Assembly: GCA_934631025.1 (NCBI GenBank)
Contig: CAKTXR010000043.1
Span: forward strand, 1 to 24,641
DNA: 24,641 bases
Direction of reading: 5' to 3'
From: an uncultured Clostridia bacterium
Lineage (GTDB): Bacteria; Bacillota; Clostridia; Christensenellales; Aristaeellaceae
Part shown: one piece after another, positions 14,718 through 22,559 of the stretch
How the letters are laid out: every line of letters starts with the position of its first letter
Position numbering within the stretch: position 1 is the stretch's first letter
Program-made: the position numbers and the translations under genes
The notes under the pieces: generated by a model
Databases searched by the model: none
What the model saw: the letters and a program-made list of their open reading frames with translations, nothing else
Told to the model about the DNA's origin: nothing

Positions 14718-14763
14718 ATGCCGCGCCGCTCACGTCGCGACGATATTGAGACAATCTTCGCAC

Positions 14764-14777
14764 TATTAACGTTAATA
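14764..14777. promoter_or_regulatory. operator-like palindrome upstream of the LacI gene
   Basis: TATTAACGTTAATA is a perfect 14-bp palindrome with the central CG typical of LacI-family operators. It ends 36 bp before the -35 box of the LacI-type gene. Its core TTAACGTT recurs at the GH127 promoter. Confidence 0.6.
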
Positions 14778-14813
14778 TGACGGCACATAATGAATATCTG
14801 GCACGATTCTCTC

Positions 14814-14842
14814 TTTACTCGGGCGGCAAAGTGTTATATAAT
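14814..14842 (+). promoter_or_regulatory. sigma-A promoter of the LacI-family gene
   Basis: TTTACT (14814-14819), 17 bp, TATAAT (14837-14842). Start near 14849, 37 nt before the GTG start codon. Confidence 0.65.
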
Positions 14843-14885
14843 ATGATGGTTTGCATGAAAGCCATAGGAAAGAGAGGATTGTCCC

Positions 14886-15872
14886 GTGACCGATCGAAAC
14901 AAGCGCGTGACGCTCAAGGATATCGCCCTCAAGGCGGGCACCAGCGCGAATACCGTCTCGCTGGCGCTGCGCGATTCGCCGCTGCTGGCCGGGGATACGA
15001 AAAAGCGTATCCAGCAGATCGCGCGCAATATGAAATATGTCAATAACGCCCTGGCCGGTTCGCTGCGCTCCGGGTACAGCCACACCATCGCCATCATACT
15101 GGGCGATATTTCAAACCCCCTCTTCGCCATCAAGATCAAGGAGCTGGAGGGCTATTTCCGCGCGCGCAATTATAAGACGCTCATCCTCAATACCGACGAG
15201 GATCCCGATCAGGAGCTGAGCGCCGCGCAGACGGTCATCGGCAATCATGTCGACGGCGTTGTGCTCTGCCCCTGCCAGAAGTCGCGTCAGGCGCTCGAGC
15301 TGATGCAGGAGTACAATCTGCCCTTCGTGCTCATGGGCCGCGCCGCGAAGGAGGACGACGCCTTCGACAGCGTCGTCTGGAACGACCGAAAGGGCGGCAT
15401 GCTGGCCACGCAGTATCTGATCAAGCGCGGTTGCCGGCGCATCCTCATGCTGGGCGCGTCGGACTATATCAGCAGCGCCGCCGAGCGCGAGCGGGGCTAT
15501 CGCGACGCTCTGAAGGAAGCCGATCTGCCCTTCGATTCCACGCTGGTCTGCCGCTGCGCCCCCTTCCAGGCCGATATTTCGCTCCAGCTCGACCGGCTGC
15601 ACGCCGAGGGGGTCGAGTACGACGGCCTGTTCTGCTTCAGCGATCTCATCGCGTGGGAAGCCGCGCGCTATCATCGCGATCATCCGCTGCCGCTGGTCGG
15701 CTTCGACGATATTCAGGCCTTCTATTCCGTGCCGTTCGACATGACCTCCATCGGCGCGAACGTCAAGGACGAGGTGCGCACTGTCGCCGAGCTGCTTTTA
15801 GGCCGTCTCGCCGCCTCCGAGCCGCGTCCCGCCGTACATCGCGTGATCGACACCTTCCTCGTCTCCCGTTAG
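14886..15872 (+). CDS. LacI-family transcriptional repressor
   Basis: 328 aa, GTG start at 14886 with AGAGAGGA upstream. The N-terminus has the LacI helix-turn-helix and hinge: VTLKDIALKAGTSANTVSLA (residues 8-27), RIQQIARNMKYVNNALAGSL. The rest is a periplasmic-binding-protein-like effector domain (SHTIAIILGDISNPLFAIKI, VDGVVLCPC, LPFVLMGRA, DGLFCFSDLIAWE, LPLVGFDDIQ). It normally binds an operator in the absence of a sugar ligand. Its own promoter region carries a TTAACGTT palindrome and the same core lies on the start site of the GH127 gene 0.9 kb downstream, so it likely controls itself and that gene. The ligand is unknown, perhaps an arabinose derivative. Followed directly by a hairpin-bearing remnant of the toxin leader. 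Confidence 0.92.
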   Translation: MTDRNKRVTLKDIALKAGTSANTVSLALRDSPLLAGDTKKRIQQIARNMKYVNNALAGSLRSGYSHTIAIILGDISNPLFAIKIKELEGYFRARNYKTLILNTDEDPDQELSAAQTVIGNHVDGVVLCPCQKSRQALELMQEYNLPFVLMGRAAKEDDAFDSVVWNDRKGGMLATQYLIKRGCRRILMLGASDYISSAAERERGYRDALKEADLPFDSTLVCRCAPFQADISLQLDRLHAEGVEYDGLFCFSDLIAWEAARYHRDHPLPLVGFDDIQAFYSVPFDMTSIGANVKDEVRTVAELLLGRLAASEPRPAVHRVIDTFLVSR

Positions 15873-15879
15873 CGGGCCG

Positions 15880-15951
15880 CTGTGCGGCTTCCACTTGCTG
15901 CCGCGCAATATCACACGACCTGCCCGACCATAGGTCGGAGTCGGGCAGGTC
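15880..15951. repeat. partial second copy of the toxin leader, hairpin after the LacI gene
   Basis: The first 25 bp match 16351-16375 at 23 positions (shared word TTCCACTTGCTGCCGC), and a perfect 12-bp stem GACCTGCCCGAC/GTCGGGCAGGTC (15917-15928 with 15940-15951) corresponds to the stem at 16425-16459. There is no U-run. It may serve as the LacI gene's terminator, but it looks like a relic of a leader of the small-toxin locus. Confidence 0.55.
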
Positions 15952-16046
15952 TCCGTTGTACCCGGGCGACGGCGGGGCTGGTTCCGCTTAAGGCGCTATT
16001 CTGCGCTGCCACGGCGTTTATGGCGCGAGAAAAAGCACAGCGCCGC

Positions 16047-16076
16047 TTGACAAGTCAGGCCGCGCCGTGCTATAAT
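16047..16076 (+). promoter_or_regulatory. consensus promoter of the antisense RNA
   Basis: TTGACA (16047-16052), 18-bp spacer, TATAAT (16071-16076), both boxes perfect. No protein gene follows on this strand for 680 bp. Confidence 0.8.
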
Positions 16077-16082
16077 ATGGAC

Positions 16083-16185
16083 ATGAAGGGATGACGCTTT
16101 GGGTGAGGCTCTTCCCCTCTGAGTTGATTATCAGGTGAGCAAAGCCGTCAACCAGTTAGCGCTGGATGGCGGCTTTGCTTTGTCA
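16083..16185 (+). ncRNA. candidate antisense RNA (RatA/RCd-type antitoxin)
   Basis: Predicted RNA of about 100 nt from the perfect promoter at 16047-16076 to a hairpin AGCAAAGCCGTC/GGCGGCTTTGCT (16138-16149 with 16169-16180, one mismatch) followed by TTGTC. It converges on the small toxin gene of the minus strand and is complementary to that gene's 3' untranslated region. Promoter, size and tail-to-tail layout are those of txpA/RatA in Bacillus and RCd antitoxins in Clostridioides. No translatable ORF of note. Confidence 0.6.
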
Positions 16186-16189
16186 ATCC

Positions 16190-16339
16190 TTATTTACGGG
16201 ATCGACGGGATCTCTTGTGTCTGCGCGTGCGTTTGCGCGCGCCGTGTACATCCTTGCCCAGGCGATAAGCCATTGAAGCAACGTTGCACACCAGAGAGCA
16301 GATTACGAGCATGACCTGAAGCAGAGTCAGTTCACTCAT
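16190..16339 (-). CDS. small holin-like membrane toxin candidate (type I TA), 49 aa
   Basis: ATG at 16339 is preferred over an upstream alternative start, as it opens the hydrophobic segment and is preceded by GGTGGGG. Residues 3-24 (ELTLLQVMLVICSLVCNVAS) form one membrane helix, followed by MAYRLGKD and a strongly basic tail (RKRTRRHKRSRRSRK). One helix plus a basic tail at under 60 aa is the pattern of holin-like type I toxins (TxpA/BsrG/CD2907.1 kind), which damage the membrane when their antisense RNA is lost. The mRNA would start near 16551 and have a long structured leader of about 210 nt, another trait of type I systems. Alternative: a small phage holin or a harmless peptide. Confidence 0.6.
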   Translation of the reverse strand: MSELTLLQVMLVICSLVCNVASMAYRLGKDVHGARKRTRRHKRSRRSRK

Positions 16340-16424
16340 AACCCCACCGGCTGTGCCGGTTCCACTTGCTGCCGCCAGACGCAACAGGCACAGGCATTTT
16401 TATGTTATCCCCGTTATGCAGCTC

Positions 16425-16459
16425 GACCTGACCAGCCATAAATCAGAGCCGGTCAGGTC
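16425..16459. other. hairpin in the toxin mRNA leader
   Basis: GACCTGACC (16425-16433) pairs with GGTCAGGTC (16451-16459). Read on the plus strand it is followed by TTTCGTTTTTG and would act as a terminator; on the minus strand it is part of the toxin leader. Related hairpin at 15917-15951. Confidence 0.5.
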
Positions 16460-16557
16460 TTTCGTTTTTGTGTTTGTTGGTATTTGCACAGAGGTGAAAA
16501 GCCAAGCGCCATCTTATTCCTTGCATGCCATGGAGCCGTTGCCAGCCCCATAGTTTT

Positions 16558-16586
16558 ATTTTATCATAGCGGAATATTCCTGTCAA
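16558..16586 (-). promoter_or_regulatory. promoter of the small toxin gene
   Basis: Minus strand TTGACA (16581-16586), 17 bp, TAAAAT (16558-16563). Start near 16551, about 210 nt before the toxin ATG. Confidence 0.7.
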
Positions 16587-16682
16587 TCGTGTCGGACGAT
16601 TTTATAGTATGTTTGTTTGGACAGGAGCGGCTTTTTCGCGTCGTTTCGCGGCCAAATCATCCCGTCGAAGGCAAATTCCCGC

Positions 16683-16711
16683 TTGACAGCGCGCGGCGTT
16701 TGCGGTATGAT
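16683..16711 (+). promoter_or_regulatory. sigma-A promoter of the GH127 gene
   Basis: TTGACA (16683-16688), 17 bp, TATGAT (16706-16711). Start near 16718, inside the operator-like site. Confidence 0.8.
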
Positions 16712-16713
16712 GA

Positions 16714-16727
16714 TGTTAACGTTCATA
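16714..16727. promoter_or_regulatory. operator-like site on the GH127 transcription start
   Basis: TGTTAACGTTCA, with the same TTAACGTT core as the palindrome before the LacI gene, follows the -10 box by a few bases. A repressor bound here would block initiation. Confidence 0.55.
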
Positions 16728-16761
16728 CACCCGAAACTATAACGCAGGGGAGGAACAGATC

Positions 16762-18477
16762 ATGAATAGGAAATATGCGGTGCCCTATGCGGCCAGCGCG
16801 CCAATGGGCGGCGTGACGCTCAAGGGCGGCTGGCTGGGCAAGGCGTTCGACAACAACGTCGCCTTCCTCAAGGGCTTCGAGCTGGATCGCATGATGTATT
16901 ACTATCGCGTCCATGCCAAGAAGGCGGCGCCCTCCGTGCCGTATGCCTGGCAGTCGGGCCATTTCGAGATCAACCTGAAGGGACAGACCGCCGGCGAGTT
17001 CCTCTCGGGCGCGTGTACGTCGCTTCTCTGGGTGGACGATCCCGAGCTGCGCGCCAAGGCCGACGCGGTCGTGGCCGAGATCGACGCGTGCAAGGACGAC
17101 GACGGCTTCATCATGCCCATCACGCGCGACGAGTTCCACACCAAGGAATATCCCAACTACACCCGCGCGTGGATCACGTTCGGCCTCTTGGACGCGGGCT
17201 ATGCGGGCAATGCGCGCGCGTTCGAGCTGGCGCGCTCCATGACCGACTATTTCAACACCTGCGATCTTCTGCCCTATGTCAAGGATATGAATCTAGGCTT
17301 CCAGGGCATCCTCGTGGGCACGCGCGTGTACGATTCGCCGGTCGGCAAGCAGGACGATATCGACGTGTGCGAGAAGTACTATCGTGAGACGTGGTGGCTT
17401 GAGCAGCTGCTCGAGGACAATCACCGCGCCATCTATCAGCATCCCGGCAACCATCCGCACTCCACGCTGCTGACCACGCTCGAGGGCTACTGCGATCTGT
17501 ATCGCGCCACGGGCAACGAGCTGTACATCAACGCCGTCAAACACGCGCTCAGGATGTACGAGGACAAGTGGCAGCACGTCGGCGGCGGCATCAATATGTG
17601 TGAGGACGACACCTACTATCCCGGCTGCAACTGGCTGAGCATGAAGCACAACTACAACGAGCTGTGCTCCACCAACTTCTGGGTGCTGCTCAATCAGCGC
17701 ATGCACCTGCTCGAGCCGGACAACGCGCACTATGTGGACGAGATGGAAAACTCGATCTACAATGTGCTCCTGGCCGCGCAGGTCGAGGATCGCGGCTTCC
17801 ACTATCTCAACTTCCTGGAGGGCGGCAAGGACGCGCGCTGGCAGGATCGCTGCACCTGCTGCGCCTCGCTGGGCACGCGCCTTGTGGGTCTGCTGCCCCA
17901 GATGCTCTATACCACCTGCGGCAACACCGTCTATGCCGACATATACGCCCCGAGCGAGGCCGAGTTGAACATCGCCTCCGGCCGCGTCAAGCTGGCCTGC
18001 GAGACCGACATTCCGGACGGCGGCCATGTGAAAATCGAGGTGCAGGAGGCCGCCGCGCCGTTCACGCTCAAGGTGCGCATCCCGCGCTGGGCGGCCGAGC
18101 CTGTGCGCATACGCGTCAATAACGAGGAAGTCGCGGGCGCGCCCTGCGGCTATGTGGCGCTGGACGTGAAGGCGGGCGACGTGATCGAGTTCACCGTGCC
18201 CATGCGCTTCAAGGTCACGCATTACACCGGCGGCGAGGAGCTGGTGGGCGCGCAGCGCTATGCGCTGGAGTACGGCCCGCTGCTCTACGCGGCGATGGGC
18301 CCCAGCATCGTCCATGTCAACTGGGACGTCGAGCATCCCGAGGACGAATTCGAGTTCATTCCCGGAGAGAAGCGCAAAATGCGCATGAAGCACGACAACG
18401 CCCACGAGTACTGGGCGTATATCGACATCGCCGACGAGCCGTTCAGCGTGTATCCCGTGGTCGGCAGCAGAGACTGA
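16762..18477 (+). CDS. GH127 family glycoside hydrolase, beta-L-arabinofuranosidase-like
   Basis: 571 aa, ATG 16762 with GGGGAGG upstream and no signal peptide, so cytoplasmic. The (alpha/alpha)-barrel part includes GFELDRMMYYYRVHAKK, NYTRAWITFGLLDAGY, HPHSTLLTTLEGYCDLYRAT and YEDKWQHVGGG. The zinc-thiolate centre of the family is present: Glu300-Leu-Cys302 and the pair Cys366-Cys367, the first of which matches the nucleophile of HypBA1 (Cys417 there; Glu338, Cys340, Cys418 as zinc ligands). Glu281 is a possible acid/base, though three residues further from Glu300 than in HypBA1. An extra Cys364 is close by. C-terminal beta-sandwich (KVRIPRWA onwards). HypBA1 releases L-arabinose from beta-arabino-disaccharides of plant glycoproteins; the substrate here is inferred. 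A LacI-type site controls the promoter. Confidence 0.85.
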   Translation: MNRKYAVPYAASAPMGGVTLKGGWLGKAFDNNVAFLKGFELDRMMYYYRVHAKKAAPSVPYAWQSGHFEINLKGQTAGEFLSGACTSLLWVDDPELRAKADAVVAEIDACKDDDGFIMPITRDEFHTKEYPNYTRAWITFGLLDAGYAGNARAFELARSMTDYFNTCDLLPYVKDMNLGFQGILVGTRVYDSPVGKQDDIDVCEKYYRETWWLEQLLEDNHRAIYQHPGNHPHSTLLTTLEGYCDLYRATGNELYINAVKHALRMYEDKWQHVGGGINMCEDDTYYPGCNWLSMKHNYNELCSTNFWVLLNQRMHLLEPDNAHYVDEMENSIYNVLLAAQVEDRGFHYLNFLEGGKDARWQDRCTCCASLGTRLVGLLPQMLYTTCGNTVYADIYAPSEAELNIASGRVKLACETDIPDGGHVKIEVQEAAAPFTLKVRIPRWAAEPVRIRVNNEEVAGAPCGYVALDVKAGDVIEFTVPMRFKVTHYTGGEELVGAQRYALEYGPLLYAAMGPSIVHVNWDVEHPEDEFEFIPGEKRKMRMKHDNAHEYWAYIDIADEPFSVYPVVGSRD

Positions 18478-18509
18478 TCGACCGCCTTCCCCTGAGGACA
18501 AATTGAGTG

Positions 18510-18540
18510 AGGGGCGCGTTGCCAGACGCAATGCGCCCCT
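18510..18540 (+). terminator. hairpin after the GH127 gene
   Basis: A 13-bp stem with one G-U (AGGGGCGCGTTGC, 18510-18522, with 18528-18540) and a 5-nt loop begins 33 bp after the stop. The following TCGTCTGTT is only weakly U-rich, so it may pause or stabilise rather than terminate fully. Confidence 0.55.
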
Positions 18541-18619
18541 TCGTCTGTTAAAAGGTGCGCGACTGCTTTATAGTCCGCGCGCGCCTGCGCATGATCTGAA
18601 GCGTCTTTCAAAAGGGCGG

Positions 18620-18644
18620 ATCTGCCCGATTGGTCAGATTTTTT
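18620..18644 (+). terminator. second terminator candidate before the symporter gene
   Basis: ATCTGCC (18620-18626) pairs with GGTCAGAT (18632-18639) with one bulged T, followed by TTTTTT. It could end GH127 read-through or attenuate the symporter transcript. The remaining bases between 18541 and 18738 show no clear promoter. Confidence 0.45.
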
Positions 18645-18738
18645 ACCGCATCTTTCAGCCGTGAGCGCGGCGAAAGACAGGCCGGAGGGGCAATTTCCGG
18701 AATTTTTGAAACAGCTTCCAAAGACAGGAGATTTTTTT

Positions 18739-20112
18739 ATGAGTCACAGCGAGCACAAAAGAGGCTCCTTTTCGGGAAAAATCGGCTTCATCCTTTCCGC
18801 CGCGGGCGCGTCCGTCGGGCTGGGGAACATATGGCGCTTCCCGTATCTGGCCGCAAAGTATGGCGGCGGCATATTCCTCTTGATCTATATCGTTCTGGCC
18901 ATGACGTTCGGCTATACGATGATCGTCGCCGAGACCTCCATCGGCCGCATGACCGGCAAAAGCCCCGTCGGCGCGTACAAGTCCTTCGGCAATAAGCCGG
19001 CTCTGCGCTTCGGCGGCTGGATCAACGCCGTCATCCCCATACTGATCGTGCCCTACTATTCGGTCATCGGCGGCTGGGTCATCAAGTATCTGGCCGAGTA
19101 TGTGCTGGGTCAGGCGCATCTCGTGGCCGCGGACGGCTATTTTGGCGCGTTCATCTCCAATGGATTTTCGTCGGAAGTCTGCTTCCTCGTCTTCGCGGCG
19201 ATGACGCTGGTCATCATATTCGCCGGCGTTGAAAACGGCATAGAGCGCGTCTCCAAGGTCATGATGCCCATTCTCGTGCTGCTGTCGCTGGTTATCGGCG
19301 CGTATTCCGTCACGCGGCCCGGCGCGCTGGAAGGCGTGAAGTACTTCCTCGTGCCCAGTCCGAAGAACTTCTCGTGGATGACGGTGGTCGCCGCCATGGG
19401 GCAGATGTTCTATTCGCTCTCCATCGCCATGGGCATACTCATCACATTCGGCTCCTACATGAAAAAGGACGTCTCCATCGAGGATTCCACCCGCCAGGTG
19501 GAGGTTTTCGATACGGCCATCGCCGTCATGGCCGGCCTGATGATCATCCCCGCGGTGTTCTCCTTCTCCGGCGGCGATCCCTCCGCGCTGAACGCCGGCC
19601 CGTCGCTGATGTTCATCACCATCCCCAAGGTGTTTGACTCCATGGGCTTTGGCACGGCCATCGGCGTCGCGTTCTTCCTGCTGGTGCTCTTCGCCGCGCT
19701 GACCAGCTCCATCGCGCTCACCGAAAGCGCCGTCTCGACGCTGCAGGACGAGCTGGGCTGGAGCCGCAGAAAATCCACCGCCATCATGGGCGTCTCGATG
19801 GTGCTGCTGGGCAGCCTGTCCAGCCTGGGCTACGGCCCGCTGGCGAACGTTACCATACTGGGCATGCAGTTCCTCGATTTCTTCGATTTCCTGACCAACT
19901 CGGTCATGATGCCCATCGCCGCCATCGCCAGCTGCATCCTCGTCTCGCGGGTGATCGGCGTGGAGCGCATCGAGCAGGAGGTCACGCTGAACGGCGGCGC
20001 GTTCCGCCGCAGGAGGATCTTCAACCTCATGATCCGCTCTCTGTGCCCCATCTTCGCGGCGATCATACTCATCAGCTCCATCGCCAACGCCTTCGGCTGG
20101 ATCTCCATGTAA
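18739..20112 (+). CDS. neurotransmitter:sodium symporter (NSS/SLC6) family transporter
   Basis: 457 aa. ATG 18739 is chosen (MSHSEHKRGSFSG) with AGGAG 9 nt upstream; the upstream GTG at 18661 lacks a site. The family hallmark GASVGLGNIWRFPYLAAKYG (about residues 21-40), which lines the sodium and substrate sites in LeuT, is present, followed by about 11 membrane helices (for example FLLIYIVLAMTFGYTMIVAE, WINAVIPILIVPYYSVIGGW, VAFFLLVLFAALTSSIALTE). ALTSSIALTES matches the helix-8 sodium-site region. Bacterial members take up amino acids such as tryptophan, tyrosine or branched-chain residues with sodium. The substrate cannot be read from the sequence. It is transcribed apart from the GH127 gene and converges with phoR. 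Confidence 0.92.
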   Translation: MSHSEHKRGSFSGKIGFILSAAGASVGLGNIWRFPYLAAKYGGGIFLLIYIVLAMTFGYTMIVAETSIGRMTGKSPVGAYKSFGNKPALRFGGWINAVIPILIVPYYSVIGGWVIKYLAEYVLGQAHLVAADGYFGAFISNGFSSEVCFLVFAAMTLVIIFAGVENGIERVSKVMMPILVLLSLVIGAYSVTRPGALEGVKYFLVPSPKNFSWMTVVAAMGQMFYSLSIAMGILITFGSYMKKDVSIEDSTRQVEVFDTAIAVMAGLMIIPAVFSFSGGDPSALNAGPSLMFITIPKVFDSMGFGTAIGVAFFLLVLFAALTSSIALTESAVSTLQDELGWSRRKSTAIMGVSMVLLGSLSSLGYGPLANVTILGMQFLDFFDFLTNSVMMPIAAIASCILVSRVIGVERIEQEVTLNGGAFRRRRIFNLMIRSLCPIFAAIILISSIANAFGWISM

Positions 20113-20126
20113 GCCACCCTATAAAG

Positions 20127-20171
20127 AAAACCGCATCGCCGCTCCGAAAAGAGCCGGTCGATGCGGTTTTT
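20127..20171. terminator. bidirectional terminator between the symporter gene and phoR
   Basis: A perfect 12-bp stem AAAACCGCATCG/CGATGCGGTTTT with a 20-nt loop, followed by T on the plus strand and by TTTTCTTTAT on the minus strand. It serves both convergent units. Confidence 0.9.
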
Positions 20172-20223
20172 GCGTATATCTCCCCGCCCGATCGTATGAT
20201 CAGACGGAGATTCTGTCGCTTAG

Positions 20224-21879
20224 TTATTCCATCGGGAAGCGTACGGAAATCGTCGTGCCCTTGCCAACCTCGCTCTTGAGGTTGATTTCGGCGTGATGGA
20301 GCGCGGCGGCGTGCTTGACGATCGACAGCCCCAGCCCCGTGCCGCCCGAGGCGCGCGAGTGGCTCTTGTCCACGCGGTAGAAGCGCTCGAATACGCGGCT
20401 CTGGTGCTCCTCCGGAATGCCGATGCCGTCGTCGGCCACTTCGAGCAGCGCGCGGTCATTGTCTCTGCGCACGCGCACCGCCACATGGCCGCCCTCGCGG
20501 TTGTAGCGGATGGCGTTGTCGCACAGGTTGTAGGCGATTTCGTAGATCAGCCGCGGCACGCCCATGATCTGGACGCTTTCGCCCGTGAGCGCGAGGGTTA
20601 CGTTCTTTTTGTTCGCGCTTTCCTGAAGCGTATCGGCCGCGTCCTTGGCGATGGAGAACAGATCGACCGTCTCCATCGGCGGGGCCGCGCCCTCGTCCAG
20701 CTCGGACAGGCGGATGATGTCCTCGATGAGCGCCATGAGCCGCGCGGCCTCGCTGCGGATGCGCTCGATAAAGCGCGGCTGATCCTCGCTCTTCACAAGG
20801 CCGTTTTCCAGCAGCTCGGCGCTGCCCATGATCGACTGGAGCGGCGTCTTTAATTCGTGCGAGACGTTCGCGGTGAATTCGCGCTTCATCTGCTCGGCCC
20901 GTGCGCGCTCCGTGGTGTCGAACGCCACCAGCGCCACGCCCAGGATCGCGCCGTCCGATTCGACGCGGCTGCACTCGATCTGATAGATGCGCTCGCCGCG
21001 GTCGAGCTGCGCCGCGCCGCGTCCCGTTGAGAGCGCGTCGCGCACGGCGTTTGTCACCGGCACGTCGCGGCTCACGGTCACGAAATCGCGCCCCACGCAG
21101 TCCTCGCCGGCGTTGAACAGGCGCATGGCGGCGGGGTTGACGCTCAGTACATGGCCGTCCGCGCTCAGCAGCACAAGCCCTTCCTTCATGCTGTGCGTGA
21201 CGGCGGAAAATTCGTCCTGCCGGCGCTTCAGCTCGGTCACCTGCGCCTCGATGCGCCTGTTCTGCTGATCGATGCGCCGAAGCAGCGGAGAAAGCTCCTC
21301 GTAGGCGTCGTTGTCCAGCGGGTGCTGAAGGTCGAGCGCGTTGAGCGGCGTGATGATGCGCCTGGACAAGCGCCGCGCCAGCAGCACGCTCACCGCGATG
21401 GCCGCCAGCAATATGGCGAAGAACGCCTGCATTGAGCCCAGCGCCACAGTCAGTATCGTGTAAAAGGCGGAGGAGACGCGCAGCACGCTGCCGTCGCTCA
21501 GCCGGCGCGCCAGATAGAGCGTCTTTTCGGTCATCGTGGCCGAATAGCGCTCGCTCTCGCCGCTGCCTGTGGCCAGCGCGTCGCTGATTTCGCTGCGGGT
21601 CAGGTGGTTGTCCATCTCGTCGGCGCTTGCGTCGGAGTCGAACAGCACGTGGCCGTCGGCGGCCACCCAGGTGACGCGGCTGGTCGTGCCTTCAAGGCTT
21701 TCGAGATAGTCCAGCCCGTTGCGCTCGACGGAAGGGGTGGCCAGCGCCAGCTCGGCGGCCAGCTCCTGCCGCTGCAAATTGGCAAAATAGCCGTACTGCA
21801 CCGTGCCCACGGCGATGAAGCAGCCGATGAGCACGATCACGGCGGTCAGAATGATCGATCGGAAGATTTTCTCGGTCAT
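20224..21879 (-). CDS. phoR: sensor histidine kinase, PhoR type
   Basis: 551 aa, ATG 21879 overlapping the phoB stop (ATGA), GGAGG 7 nt upstream. Layout: membrane helix about 9-27, an extracytoplasmic sensor of about 120 residues, second membrane helix about 150-172, HAMP-like linker, a PAS domain about 225-330 (MKEGLVLLSADGHVLSVNPA), HisKA with His341 in FTANVSHELKTP, and an HATPase_c domain with NLCDNAIRY, DDGIGIP and GGTGLGLSIV. It autophosphorylates His341 and phosphorylates the response regulator when phosphate is short. PhoU and the Pst transporter, encoded upstream in the same operon, normally hold it in check. Last gene of the operon seen here. Confidence 0.92.
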   Translation of the reverse strand: MTEKIFRSIILTAVIVLIGCFIAVGTVQYGYFANLQRQELAAELALATPSVERNGLDYLESLEGTTSRVTWVAADGHVLFDSDASADEMDNHLTRSEISDALATGSGESERYSATMTEKTLYLARRLSDGSVLRVSSAFYTILTVALGSMQAFFAILLAAIAVSVLLARRLSRRIITPLNALDLQHPLDNDAYEELSPLLRRIDQQNRRIEAQVTELKRRQDEFSAVTHSMKEGLVLLSADGHVLSVNPAAMRLFNAGEDCVGRDFVTVSRDVPVTNAVRDALSTGRGAAQLDRGERIYQIECSRVESDGAILGVALVAFDTTERARAEQMKREFTANVSHELKTPLQSIMGSAELLENGLVKSEDQPRFIERIRSEAARLMALIEDIIRLSELDEGAAPPMETVDLFSIAKDAADTLQESANKKNVTLALTGESVQIMGVPRLIYEIAYNLCDNAIRYNREGGHVAVRVRRDNDRALLEVADDGIGIPEEHQSRVFERFYRVDKSHSRASGGTGLGLSIVKHAAALHHAEINLKSEVGKGTTISVRFPME

Positions 21880-22553
21880 ACGCCGTCCTCCAGCCGGTAG
21901 CCGACGTTGCGCACCGTCTCAATCATGCGGCCGCAGTCGCCCAGCTTCTGGCGCAGCGTCTGGATGTGTACGTCCACGGTGCGCGTCTCTCCGGCAAAGT
22001 CGATGTTCCAGACGTTCGAGAGCAGCTGATCGCGCGTGAACACCATCTTGGGATGGGAGAGGAAGAGTTTCAAAAGCTCAAACTCCTTGTAGGTGAGGTT
22101 CACGCGATTGCCGTTCGCCGTCACGGTGCGCTCGTCCAGATTGACGGTCAGATTGCCGGCCCTGAGCACGCTGCCTTCGCCCAGCGGGGCGCAGCGGCGC
22201 AGCACGGCGCGTACGCGGGAGACCATCTCCATCATGCCGAAGGGCTTGACCAGATAGTCGTCCGCGCCCAGATCGAGCGACTGGATCTTGTCGTATTCCA
22301 TGCCCTTGGCGGTGGCCATGATGACGGGCAGCTGCTTCGTGGCGGCGCTCTCCTTCATCCTGCGCAGGATCGACACGCCGTCCATGCCGGGCAGCATCAC
22401 GTCCAGTATGACCAGATCGGGCGTTTCGCCCGCCAGCGCGGTAAAGAAGTCCTCGCCGTTCTCGAAGCCGCGCGCCTCGAAGCCGGTGGAATTGAGCGTG
22501 TAGATTTCGATATCGCGGATGCTCGCGTCATCCTCAACACACCAGATTTTCAT
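21876..22553 (-). CDS. phoB: response regulator, PhoB/OmpR family
   Basis: 225 aa, ATG 22553 with AAAGGAG inside the end of phoU. Receiver domain residues 1-118 with the acidic pocket Asp8-Asp9, phosphoacceptor Asp51 (DLVILDVMLPGMDG), Thr81 and Lys103 (LVKPFG). The C-terminal winged helix (about 130-225) includes LTYKEFELLKLFLSHP, VFTRDQLLSNVW and TVDVHIQTLRQKLGD. It binds Pho-type direct repeats and activates phosphate-starvation genes. A CTTAACAT direct repeat at 14224-14241 is a conceivable target. The 6-bp gap to phoU and 4-bp overlap with phoR make one operon. Confidence 0.92.
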   Translation of the reverse strand: MKIWCVEDDASIRDIEIYTLNSTGFEARGFENGEDFFTALAGETPDLVILDVMLPGMDGVSILRRMKESAATKQLPVIMATAKGMEYDKIQSLDLGADDYLVKPFGMMEMVSRVRAVLRRCAPLGEGSVLRAGNLTVNLDERTVTANGNRVNLTYKEFELLKLFLSHPKMVFTRDQLLSNVWNIDFAGETRTVDVHIQTLRQKLGDCGRMIETVRNVGYRLEDGV

Positions 22554-22559
22554 AGCCGG

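Noticed and set aside
17293..18531. 412-aa minus-strand open frame opposite the GH127 gene
   Set aside because: Antisense shadow; the plus-strand gene has catalytic motifs, promoter and ribosome binding site.
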